From positions 1 to 27,360 of IMG/VR virus record IMGVR_UViG_3300036846_000899: a stretch of 27,360 bases of DNA; one strand, given 5' to 3'. Positions 7,750-14,032 of this stretch are shown here, piece by piece. Positions within the stretch are counted from its first letter, which is position 1; the number at the start of each line of letters is the position of its first letter. Below the pieces are notes generated by a model. That model saw nothing but the letters and a program-made list of their open reading frames with translations, ran no database searches and was not told where the DNA came from. The translations under genes and the position numbers were made by a program. Source of the DNA: a virus.

Positions 7750-8081
7750 CCCCGCCGTCGTCTGTAGCGCGCGGTGTCGTGCCGCCATCGACGAATTGCG
7801 GGCCATTACCGCCGGCCTTGCCTGCGCGACGGCCGCACTACGTAATACCCGGATCACACTGGAACGATCCGGCCTATTGGCAGATGCCAAGAAGTCCAAC
7901 GCCCTGGAGCGGCGGCTTTCCACTCCCCCGCGTCCCCTGGCCGTTCGAGAGTGAGACGCGCGCCGCCGGCACCGGGTTGTTGTCGGGACCGCCGCCGCCA
8001 TGTCCACCACCCCCACCATGCCCGCCACCGTGTCCGCCGTCTTGGACACCGCAAGCTAGGCTGAGCCAGCAGAGGCGCTAA
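7725..8081 (+). CDS. Pro/Trp-rich protein between capsid and IPT-domain gene; start uncertain
   Basis: This frame encodes about 118 residues, including HYVIPGSHWNDPAYWQMP and WSGGFPLPRVPWPFE, then a Pro/Cys-rich repeat tail (PPPPCPPPPPCPP). Its stop overlaps the next ATG (TAATG), which supports translation. No ATG is available. The best ribosome-binding site (GGAGGTG at 7714-7720) lies six bases before an in-frame ATT at 7725, a rare start codon; GTG at 7779 is the other choice. The same site also serves a TTG at 7727 in another frame (7727-7954, 75 residues, helical and basic), and codon third-base GC content does not separate the two. Function unknown. Confidence 0.5.
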   Translation: MWTRSAALTPPSSVARGVVPPSTNCGPLPPALPARRPHYVIPGSHWNDPAYWQMPRSPTPWSGGFPLPRVPWPFESETRAAGTGLLSGPPPPCPPPPPCPPPCPPSWTPQARLSQQRR

Positions 8082-8938
8082 TGGGTGAGCCGGAACTACA
8101 AGTCGCACCGACCGTAACCAGCGTCGCGCCGACTTCAGGGGTACCGGCCGGCGGCACTGCGGTAACCATTACCGGTGTCGGTTTTACTGGCGCAACCTCC
8201 GTTCGTTTCGGCGGTCAGCCGGCGACCAGCGTCGTCGTGGTCAGCGACACCTCGATCACCTGCGTAACGCCGCTACATGCGGATGGGCTGGTAAGTATTG
8301 CTGTTACCACGCCCGGCGGCACAGGAACATCAACGCCGATTTTTACCTTCGTCGGGCCGGCAGGAAATGCCGCAGTGTTTCCGGCCTTTGTACCAATCAT
8401 TCCGCCACCACCAATTGCTGGTACCCCTCCAGCCTTTCCGCCCCCGGCCATCCCGCCGGCTGCTGGCCCGCTGGTGGGTCCAGCGATAGCCGCTGCTGGA
8501 GTTCCGCCATCGCTCGCTGGTGTCGTGCAGCCGCAATTCAAGACCGGAAGCGCAACTACCCCAGCGTCGAGCGGCTACTGGCCGCAATTCACCACCACGA
8601 CCGCGTATGCCGGGTTCCCCAACAATCCGCCGGCCGGCGTGCCGATTGTTTTTTCCAACATCTCCACCAATCCCTCGCTCGCGGGCGGTGTCTGGACCGT
8701 GGTAACACCGCCATCGACGCCGACCGTCGCGCAGATTACACTCAATGGGATGTCAATTTTGGTGCCGCACGATGTTGAGCCAATATCAGTCGGAGACGAG
8801 ACTATTGCTGAACGACTTGCAGGGGCAATTCTTTCAAGACGCAACCCTGACCAACTACATCAATCGCAGTCGTCGGCGCATAGCCGCAGCAAGCGGCTGT
8901 CTGCGCGTCATTCCACCGGGCGTCCAAACCGTTCCTAA
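8081..8938 (+). CDS. IPT/TIG-domain protein (Ig-like virion decoration candidate)
   Basis: A 285-residue protein. Residues of about 9-90 form an IPT/TIG immunoglobulin-like domain: PTVTSVAPTSGVPAGGTAVT, GVGFTGATSVRFGG and the closing TPGGTGTSTPIFTFV strand are textbook. A Pro/Ala-rich linker follows (about 100-150), then a second beta-rich region (about 155-230). Such domains occur on surface-exposed phage head and tail proteins. ATG 8081 overlaps the upstream stop. The final 55 residues or so overlap the next gene in another frame and have a different, Ser/Arg-rich character, so the native stop may once have lain near 8780. Confidence 0.82.
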   Translation: MGEPELQVAPTVTSVAPTSGVPAGGTAVTITGVGFTGATSVRFGGQPATSVVVVSDTSITCVTPLHADGLVSIAVTTPGGTGTSTPIFTFVGPAGNAAVFPAFVPIIPPPPIAGTPPAFPPPAIPPAAGPLVGPAIAAAGVPPSLAGVVQPQFKTGSATTPASSGYWPQFTTTTAYAGFPNNPPAGVPIVFSNISTNPSLAGGVWTVVTPPSTPTVAQITLNGMSILVPHDVEPISVGDETIAERLAGAILSRRNPDQLHQSQSSAHSRSKRLSARHSTGRPNRS

Positions 8939-9506
8939 TCAGGAAATCTATCCGTTCGCCGCCTGGAACGCGCTGGTGCAGCAAGCCATGACGGGCTCGC
9001 GCTCGATCCTGGCTTGTCGCTCGGTCTCCGTCGGCATCGGCGGCAGCTGGCAGCAGGATCAAACCGGCATCTGGGCCATTCGCGGCGGCAGCTGGAAACC
9101 GATGTGGCGCAGGATCGTCTGGACCGATTTTCAGGCGCGGTTCAGGATTTATGGCCGCACCTTCATGGGCACGATCAGCGATCCAGGCTGGTGGGCTCAA
9201 TTCAACGAAGGGCCGATCGGATCGATCTACCTCGCGCCCATTCCGACACAGGCGCTGCCGATGGAGGTCGATTTGACTTGCATCCCGGAAAACCTGCTGA
9301 CCGACAACGACCCGGAGCTCATCCCGTACCCGTGGACGGACGCGGTGGTGTGGTGGGCTGCAGTGCTGGCCATGCTGCAACAACAACGCCAGCAGGACGC
9401 GCAAGCGATGGCGGTCGCATTCAATGCCGAGATGCCATTTGCCGCCGCCGTTGTGTGCCCACAGATGATCCAAACACCGTACGGCGCGACGATGCGATCC
9501 GCGTGA
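8772..9506 (+). CDS. Head-tail connector/adaptor-like protein
   Basis: A 244-residue protein starting MLSQYQSETRLLLND, then FFQDATLTNYINRSRRRIAA. This resembles the N-terminus of podovirus adaptor and tail-tube-A-like proteins that dock under the portal. The C-terminal part has YPWTDAVVWWAAVLAML and a Gln-rich helix. ATG 8772 is preferred to ATG 8745 because it gives the family-like N-terminus; neither has a strong ribosome-binding site. It overlaps the previous gene by 167 bases, which is exceptional in this operon. It is followed one base after its stop by the tail protein. Confidence 0.8.
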   Translation: MLSQYQSETRLLLNDLQGQFFQDATLTNYINRSRRRIAAASGCLRVIPPGVQTVPNQEIYPFAAWNALVQQAMTGSRSILACRSVSVGIGGSWQQDQTGIWAIRGGSWKPMWRRIVWTDFQARFRIYGRTFMGTISDPGWWAQFNEGPIGSIYLAPIPTQALPMEVDLTCIPENLLTDNDPELIPYPWTDAVVWWAAVLAMLQQQRQQDAQAMAVAFNAEMPFAAAVVCPQMIQTPYGATMRSA

Positions 9507-9507
9507 C

Positions 9508-11121
9508 ATGCCGATCCAAAGCACGAACCCGTTTGAGCTGCACACGGTCGGCACTTGGAAGGGCCTGAACCAACAATCGCCGCGCGGCTCGATCGATGAC
9601 GACGAGGAATTCTGGAACGAAAATCTGTTCGCCATCGGCCCCGGCGCGCTGCGCTCGTGTTGGGGACACGGTCCCGCCGTCTATACGGCACCGGCCGGAA
9701 CCAGTATCCTGCGCATGTTCTTCGGCTTTATCGGCGATACAACAGGAGAATTTAGTGCCCCACCTCCCGGTCGTTACGGCTGGTTCTTCCTCAGTGACGG
9801 AACCGTCGACCAAGTCGATCTCGACACCAGCACCGTCGTCCACGTTGGCGCAGTTTGGACGCCCGTTGGTCCGCAGTATTGGGCCAGCGCAGTGGTGTGG
9901 CGGCCTTCATTCTACGGTAACACTGCCGGGCAGCAAGGCGGCGTCCTGTTTGGAAGCCCCAAAGGGCTCTACGCCTGGGACGGCACTACCCTCACCGCTC
10001 CGGGCGCTAACGCACCGGACTGGCTGACCAACGGACTAGAGCAGACACCGGGTGTGCCGTTCGTGATGCCGGCGGGCTTGCCCGGCATCTACTGCATGGA
10101 AGTCTACCAAGCGCGACTGTTTGTTGCCGGCAAGGACGTGATCAGTTTTTCCGCACCGTCCAATGGTGCGGACTTCAGCACAACGGACGGCGGCGGCTCA
10201 TTCGGCTATTTCGGCAACAAGCTGACCTACATCTTCAACGACCTTGCCGCCAGCTCCGGTTATCTGTTTGTGCTTGGTGACAGCTCCATTGACATGATCA
10301 GCAATGTGCAGCTGGCCTCGACCAGCACGACGCCGATCCAATACACCACCAACCTCAATTATCAGAACATCGACCCGCAAGTCGGTCAGCGTTTCCCGCG
10401 CCCGGTCGGTCGCATCGGCCGCTACCTGCAGATGTTCAACGGCGCGGGCATTTTTCAGTGCAAGGGCGCGGAGGCGGACGAAATTGGCGCGCGCGTCACC
10501 AAAATCTTCGACACATTGGACACATCACAATTCTACCCGACGATGTGTCCGGCGACGATGTTCGGCTTCAAGATTTTGCTGTGCAATGGCATGTTCACCG
10601 ACCCGTGGGGCGTCAAACGCAGTTTGTTGTTGATGTGGCATCCGATATCCGGTCAGGAATTCTGGTCGATCGCCTCGCAAAACCTCCCCCTCACATATAT
10701 CGCCGCCTACGAGCAGGACAGCATCATCACGCCCTACGGCACCGATGGCCAATCCGTCTACCAACTATTTGCTCAGCCTGACGCGACCTTGATCAAGAAG
10801 CTGTCGACCAAGTTTCTGCGCGGACAGGGGATAAAACAGGTCACCATCAAGAACTGGAAGCGGTTGTTTCTGGAATTCCACGACGAAAGCGGCCAGGGTG
10901 TGGCGTTCACCGGTCAGATGATCACCCACGCGGGCGGCATTGCCGGCGGCAGTCAGGACATCGGCTTTCAGATGCCGCCCGGCCAGCGCTACGCCTTCGA
11001 GCCGCAGGCGATCGAGGGCGCGGGTATTGCCGGGGCGGTTGACCTACAGAGCTACTCCCCTGACTTCACGATCGAGCGCTTGCATTTGGGCGCGGAGGAC
11101 AGGACCTTGTTCGGGGCCTGA
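9508..11121 (+). CDS. Tail/DNA-stabilisation protein, P22 gp10-like
   Basis: A 537-residue, beta-rich protein beginning with a GTWKGLNQQSPRGSIDDDEEF segment, close to the (G)GLN...D..E.....EN opening of P22 gp10-type packaged-DNA stabilisation and tail-hub proteins. Repeated short beta blades (VYTAPAGTSILRMFFGF, GYLFVLGDSSIDMISN, YGTDGQSVYQLFAQ) suggest a propeller-like fold. It follows the connector gene directly, as expected for the next ring of a short tail. The name is by pattern and context; T7-type tail tube B is the other possibility. Confidence 0.82.
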   Translation: MPIQSTNPFELHTVGTWKGLNQQSPRGSIDDDEEFWNENLFAIGPGALRSCWGHGPAVYTAPAGTSILRMFFGFIGDTTGEFSAPPPGRYGWFFLSDGTVDQVDLDTSTVVHVGAVWTPVGPQYWASAVVWRPSFYGNTAGQQGGVLFGSPKGLYAWDGTTLTAPGANAPDWLTNGLEQTPGVPFVMPAGLPGIYCMEVYQARLFVAGKDVISFSAPSNGADFSTTDGGGSFGYFGNKLTYIFNDLAASSGYLFVLGDSSIDMISNVQLASTSTTPIQYTTNLNYQNIDPQVGQRFPRPVGRIGRYLQMFNGAGIFQCKGAEADEIGARVTKIFDTLDTSQFYPTMCPATMFGFKILLCNGMFTDPWGVKRSLLLMWHPISGQEFWSIASQNLPLTYIAAYEQDSIITPYGTDGQSVYQLFAQPDATLIKKLSTKFLRGQGIKQVTIKNWKRLFLEFHDESGQGVAFTGQMITHAGGIAGGSQDIGFQMPPGQRYAFEPQAIEGAGIAGAVDLQSYSPDFTIERLHLGAEDRTLFGA

Positions 11122-11131
11122 CAAAGTGGCA

Positions 11132-11180
11132 TTCTCCCCCTGCTAGACCAAAGTAAACCAACCAACCCAATAGGGGAGAA
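11132..11180 (+). promoter_or_regulatory. Inverted repeat that pairs with a ribosome-binding site
   Basis: TTCTCCCC (11132-11139) is exactly complementary to GGGGAGAA (11173-11180). The second arm contains the ribosome-binding site (AGGGGAG) of the 20-codon gene at 11187. The 33-base loop is A/C-rich and probably unpaired. Folding would hide the site and could switch translation of the arginine-rich gene run. This is direct sequence observation plus inference; no terminator T-run follows. Confidence 0.5.
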
Positions 11181-11186
11181 GAGATT

Positions 11187-11249
11187 ATGGAACAGCACAT
11201 CCTAGAGGCAAACCGTCGCCGCCGTCGCGGTCGCCGGGTTCGCCGCTAA
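11187..11249 (+). CDS. Arg-rich micropeptide 1 (20 aa)
   Basis: ATG 11187 follows a strong AGGGGAG site by eight bases and the frame ends TAA at 11247-11249. The 20-residue product begins MEQHILEAN; nine of the last eleven residues are arginine. Such a peptide would bind nucleic acid or anionic surfaces. It opens a run of five tiny basic frames in late-gene territory. The strong ribosome-binding site is the main support. The size is below normal gene-calling limits, so reality needs proteomic evidence. Confidence 0.5.
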   Translation: MEQHILEANRRRRRGRRVRR

Positions 11250-11257
11250 ACCTCCCA

Positions 11258-11341
11258 ATGGCACGACGACGTAAAAAGCGCATGGTGCTGGTCCCTGCAT
11301 CGCGCAAGGCCGCCCGTGCTCGGCGTCGCAAACGGAGATAG
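11258..11341 (+). CDS. Arg/Lys-rich micropeptide 2 (27 aa)
   Basis: ATG 11258 lies eight bases after the stop of micropeptide 1. Of 27 residues, 15 are Lys/Arg and none is acidic (MARRRKKRMVLVPAS, then a second basic block). The two basic blocks flank a short hydrophobic stretch, giving a protamine-like look. No good ribosome-binding site is present, so it would rely on coupling to the previous frame. The next frame begins at the base after its stop. Confidence 0.5.
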   Translation: MARRRKKRMVLVPASRKAARARRRKRR

Positions 11342-11506
11342 TTGTTGGCCGTTGTCAGGGGAGCAGGCAGCAATTTTTCCGACATGATGCGGCGGCAGTT
11401 GAAGGGCGCAGCAAAGCGTCAAGGCAACTTCCGCACACCGAGTTGGAGGTGGCGGCCTAATTCCTTTCACAAACGGGCAGCACTCCGCAGAACCAGGAGG
11501 CTCTAA
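11342..11506 (+). CDS. Basic small protein 3 (54 aa), TTG start
   Basis: TTG 11342 abuts the previous stop, with GGAG a few bases upstream. ATGs at 11384 and 11387 would give a 40-residue form. About 15 of 54 residues are Lys/Arg; the C-terminus ends AALRRTRRL, and a WRWRP motif lies in the middle. It ends in a TAATG overlap with the next frame. I recognise no family. The chain-like junctions argue that it is translated; the exact start is uncertain. Confidence 0.45.
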   Translation: MLAVVRGAGSNFSDMMRRQLKGAAKRQGNFRTPSWRWRPNSFHKRAALRRTRRL

Positions 11507-11652
11507 TGGCGCGAGGCGTAAAGCTCGGGCCGCGCAGCCGAGTTGATCCGGCTGGGAAGCTGGGGCGGATGCACCGCCCCTCGACCCGCATTCGCCGACA
11601 TCGAGGTCACCGCCAAGGTGTTGGACGCGGACGGCGCGGACGGAGCCCATAA
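11506..11652 (+). CDS. Basic small protein 4 (48 aa)
   Basis: The start ATG overlaps the preceding stop (TAATG) and has a perfect AGGAGG six bases upstream, the best ribosome-binding site of the cluster. The product begins MARGVKLGPRSRVD and becomes extremely Arg/Gly/His-rich. The second half is open in another frame (TTG 11543 to 11665) that reads like ordinary acidic protein (FADIEVTAKVLDADGADG), so a frameshift or a different true frame there is possible. It ends in a second TAATG junction. Confidence 0.45.
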   Translation: MARGVKLGPRSRVDPAGKLGRMHRPSTRIRRHRGHRQGVGRGRRGRSP

Positions 11653-11819
11653 TGGCCAAACGTGACAAGGCACCGGGCCGTGTCGGCCCGGTTTGCCGCC
11701 AACCGTGGAGCGACGGCGCTTTTCCCGCCGATTGGCGGGGCGCACGCAAGGGCGGCCGGCGTAGTCGATCGCCGCGTCCTGGTGCGCGCACCGGTCCGGT
11801 GCGGAGCGCGCGGCGTTGA
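11652..11819 (+). CDS. Basic small protein 5 (55 aa)
   Basis: ATG 11652 overlaps the previous stop (TAATG) and TGA 11817-11819 overlaps the TTG start of the nuclease. About 16 of 55 residues are Lys/Arg. The middle holds RQPWSDGAFPADWRGARKGG; the end is an SR/PR-rich tail (RRSRSPRPGARTG). It may bind nucleic acid. The coupling at both ends supports it. A longer frame through this stretch (11662-12507) is considered a shadow upstream of 12205. Confidence 0.5.
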   Translation: MAKRDKAPGRVGPVCRQPWSDGAFPADWRGARKGGRRSRSPRPGARTGPVRSARR

Positions 11820-12280
11820 GGAAACACCGACCTCACGATCTCCCGCATTCACCGCGAGAGAGCGAGCTGCATGCGTCGGTCGCTCAGCTGCTCGACTGGG
11901 TGCTGTTCCCGCCCGCGATCTTCACCACATTTCCGGCCGGCTGGGGCAAGCTGACCAAGGGAACCGCTGGGCGGCTGTTCGCGTCCGGGCTCAAGAAGGG
12001 CATGCCCGACATCCTGGTGTTCGACGTCGGACGCAGGGTCATCGGCATCGAGCTCAAAGCCGGGGCAGGCAGCGTCAGCGCAGCGCAGCGCGATATGTTC
12101 TCGAAATTGCAGGGAGTTGGCGTTCGGGTGTATGTCTGCTGGAGCCTGGAGGACGTGATCCACGCCCTCGACAATGCCGGCATCATGCATCGCGAGGTCA
12201 ATTTATGCCAATCGGGAACCAACGCGAATGGCCACAAGCTCGGAACGGTCCGACCGCCTGCTTTCAGACACCCGACGTAA
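11816..12280 (+). CDS. VRR-NUC-type nuclease
   Basis: A 154-residue protein with a VRR-NUC (PD-(D/E)XK) core. Features are the N-terminal ESELHASVAQLLDW helix, the GLKKGMPDILVF strand with Asp65, IGIELKAG with Glu79 and Lys81, and SAAQRDMF with Gln91, followed by a GVRVYVCWSLEDV strand-helix. Phage copies are often stand-alone single-domain nucleases acting on branched or damaged DNA. TTG 11816 overlaps the previous stop. Its position among late virion genes, not with replication genes, suggests a role in packaging or DNA maturation. The C-terminal 25 residues overlap the next gene and may be non-essential read-on. Confidence 0.87.
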   Translation: MRKHRPHDLPHSPRESELHASVAQLLDWVLFPPAIFTTFPAGWGKLTKGTAGRLFASGLKKGMPDILVFDVGRRVIGIELKAGAGSVSAAQRDMFSKLQGVGVRVYVCWSLEDVIHALDNAGIMHREVNLCQSGTNANGHKLGTVRPPAFRHPT

Positions 12281-12507
12281 TTCAGAAATCCGATCGACAA
12301 CTCGCAGGGTCTTTGCGTCTCGGCACCGCACCCGGTGTCGGCCCAAGAGGCGCGCTGCTCGCCAGTAGCTCCGATTTTGGTATGGATCGGATCAGCCCGC
12401 GCGGGTTCGACCCAATGGGCACGTCCGATACGCGCCTTCCCGCGCAGGAGGGCAGTACCCTGATCTCGCGCGACGCGCGCCGGGGGAGCGGCGGTCGGAG
12501 GTCCTGA
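12205..12507 (+). CDS. Hypothetical protein (100 aa)
   Basis: The frame starts at ATG 12205 with GAGGTC about six bases upstream and ends in a TGATG overlap with the next gene. The product begins MPIGNQREWPQARNGP and is polar, with DRISPRGFDPMGTSD and a Gly/Arg tail (RRGSGGRRS). It overlaps the nuclease by 76 bases. The alternative is that 12281-12506 is non-coding, which is unlikely in this packed operon. No domain recognised. Confidence 0.6.
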   Translation: MPIGNQREWPQARNGPTACFQTPDVIQKSDRQLAGSLRLGTAPGVGPRGALLASSSDFGMDRISPRGFDPMGTSDTRLPAQEGSTLISRDARRGSGGRRS

Positions 12508-12938
12508 TGCCGCTCGCGGTGCTGCTGAACGCCGACGATCCGCTGTTCACGTTTGAGCACATGATGCAGCATCGCGAGTATTTCGCGATCATGGCCCCGC
12601 TCGACCGCTTCTCGATCCTGCCCTACCTGCTCGATCCGACCTACGGCACCGACATTCGCGCCGGACCGTGGAATTTGAGCCACCAACAAGCACACAACGA
12701 TTTCACGCAGCAGCTGCCGCCGTTCTGGGACGCGCGCCATGTCGGCTTTGGTATTCCGACCGACCAAATCCTGGTAGACAGCAATCTGCAGGACCCGGAG
12801 AGCCGGACATGGTGGACCTTCGTCAACCATCAGGAACACTTCACGACCAACGAAGCAATCCTGCCGCTCCCGGCAACGGACCCGAACCCGCCGGGTTGGT
12901 GGACGCAAATCGGGCCAGCGACCTATCCGTTCTGGTAA
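12507..12938 (+). CDS. Hypothetical late-operon protein (143 aa)
   Basis: ATG 12507 overlaps the upstream stop and has GGAGG six bases before it. The protein is rich in Phe, Pro, Trp and His (FTFEHMMQHREYFAIM, then a QQLPPFWDARHVGFG segment, ending WWTQIGPATYPFW) and shows no signal peptide or transmembrane helix. Aromatic-rich small proteins are common as minor phage structural parts, but I cannot name this one. Confidence 0.8.
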   Translation: MPLAVLLNADDPLFTFEHMMQHREYFAIMAPLDRFSILPYLLDPTYGTDIRAGPWNLSHQQAHNDFTQQLPPFWDARHVGFGIPTDQILVDSNLQDPESRTWWTFVNHQEHFTTNEAILPLPATDPNPPGWWTQIGPATYPFW

Positions 12939-12940
12939 GA

Positions 12941-13339
12941 TTGTTGGTCGAAGACGACGTTCCTTGGCTCTACCATCTCATGCGCAAGAAATACTCGCAG
13001 CGCTATGACGCGGTGACGACCGAGGGCTGGTACAGGAACCTCGTGCTCAAGCAGCCGATGGTCTACCTGCCGCAGCGCACCGCCAACGCCTTTTGCATTT
13101 CCATGCTGACCTTCGTTCCCTGGTTGCCCGCCGAGTACGAATGCACGGTTGTTTGTGTCTGTGCCGACGATGGCGCAATGTGGGAGGCGGTCAAGCTGAT
13201 CCGCTCCGCGATCGAGTGGGCGCGCAAGCGCAAGTGCATGTACTTCCGCATGTCGTCGGACACCGACACCGATCTCGCGGCTTTTGCGCGCCGCCTTGGC
13301 GCGGAGGAGATCAGCCCGCGTTTCAGTATCAGGTTGTAG
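12941..13339 (+). CDS. GNAT-like acetyltransferase candidate
   Basis: About 132 residues. The N-terminal VEDDVPWLYHLMRKKY, a central beta pair (LTFVPWLPAEYECTVVCVC) and the C-terminal helix-strand LAAFARRLGAEEISPRFSIRL follow the layout of GNAT N-acetyltransferases. The usual Q/RxxGxG/A acetyl-CoA loop is not clear; the region reads CADDGAMWEAVKLIRSAIEW, so catalytic activity is uncertain. No ATG is available near the N-terminus; TTG 12941 is used here and TTG 12896, GTG 12899 or TTG 12944 are alternatives. Genes of this kind do occur in podovirus late regions. Role unknown. Confidence 0.62.
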   Translation: MLVEDDVPWLYHLMRKKYSQRYDAVTTEGWYRNLVLKQPMVYLPQRTANAFCISMLTFVPWLPAEYECTVVCVCADDGAMWEAVKLIRSAIEWARKRKCMYFRMSSDTDTDLAAFARRLGAEEISPRFSIRL

Positions 13340-13341
13340 TC

Positions 13342-13668
13342 ATGGGCGGTCAGGCATTTGGCAATTTCCTGGGAACCGGCGGCGGTCCGTCGTCGGGCGG
13401 CGTGACCGGACCGCAGACGAGTTACGCGAATTGGGTCGGCGCGGAGGACAAGGTCAAGGCGCAGAGCGACTTCAGCGGCATGCCGATCTCGACCGGCGCG
13501 ACCCAAGCCGACATCGGTGGTAACGCCCAAACCGCGTTCCTGATGGGTCAGCAATCGGATGCCAACGCGGCCGCGCAACAAGCCTTCCAGAACCAGCAGA
13601 AGGCGTCGACGACGCAAAACCTCAACACCCTCGGCGGCGGCCTCGGCAAAATCCTGGGAGGTCTGTGA
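13342..13668 (+). CDS. Gly/Gln/Ala-rich virion protein candidate (108 aa)
   Basis: The start is ATG 13342, two bases after the previous stop; the earlier part of this open frame is a shadow of the upstream gene. The product is low-complexity: a Gly-rich head (MGGQAFGNFLGTGGGPSSGG), an Ala/Gln-rich helix (ANAAAQQAFQNQQKAS) and a Gly/Leu end (LGGGLGKILGGL). It overlaps the next gene (TGATG). Together with the following gene it resembles the small Gly-rich proteins that precede internal virion proteins in many podoviruses. No specific role. Confidence 0.78.
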   Translation: MGGQAFGNFLGTGGGPSSGGVTGPQTSYANWVGAEDKVKAQSDFSGMPISTGATQADIGGNAQTAFLMGQQSDANAAAQQAFQNQQKASTTQNLNTLGGGLGKILGGL

Positions 13669-14024
13669 TGGGTGGCAATTCGGGGCTCGGCAGTGGCGGC
13701 AGCTTCGGCGGCGCGGGCCAGCCTGGATTTATCTCGCCGTTCACCAGCGGCGCATTCAACACGGGCGCGGAAAGCTCGCTCGGGATGATGGCCAATCGCT
13801 ACAATCAGCTCGGCATGTCGGGATCGACCCCGGAAGCGATGGACCTGGGGGCCGCGCCGAGCATAACCGGCGGCATTCCGGCCGAATTTCAGGCCGGGCA
13901 GGGTCAGCTGCAGACCCAGGACTTGAGCCAAACGTCGTCCTCCGCTGGCAGCGCGCTGCAATCGAAAAACAATCAAATCGGGGCAATCGGCCAGGGCGCG
14001 GGACTGTTGGGCGGGCTGTTTTGA
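13668..14024 (+). CDS. Gly-rich virion protein candidate (118 aa)
   Basis: ATG 13668 is chosen over GTG 13665 because GGGAGG lies about seven bases upstream and the TGATG overlap matches its neighbours. The product starts MGGNSGLGSGGSFGGAG, has GAESSLGMMANRYNQLG in the middle and ends GAIGQGAGLLGGLF, very like the end of the preceding protein. The pair may be distant duplicates or share an amphipathic Gly-rich tail that interacts with membrane or with the internal core. Function unknown. Confidence 0.78.
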   Translation: MGGNSGLGSGGSFGGAGQPGFISPFTSGAFNTGAESSLGMMANRYNQLGMSGSTPEAMDLGAAPSITGGIPAEFQAGQGQLQTQDLSQTSSSAGSALQSKNNQIGAIGQGAGLLGGLF

Positions 14025-14032
14025 GGTGACGC

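Noticed and set aside
8802-9635. 277-codon minus-strand open frame
   Set aside because: It is antisense to the connector and tail genes, with no domain, and is best explained by GC bias.
11662-12204. N-terminal part of a long frame running to 12507
   Set aside because: It is a shadow of basic gene 5 and the VRR-NUC gene. Only the part from ATG 12205 has a ribosome-binding site and useful coupling.
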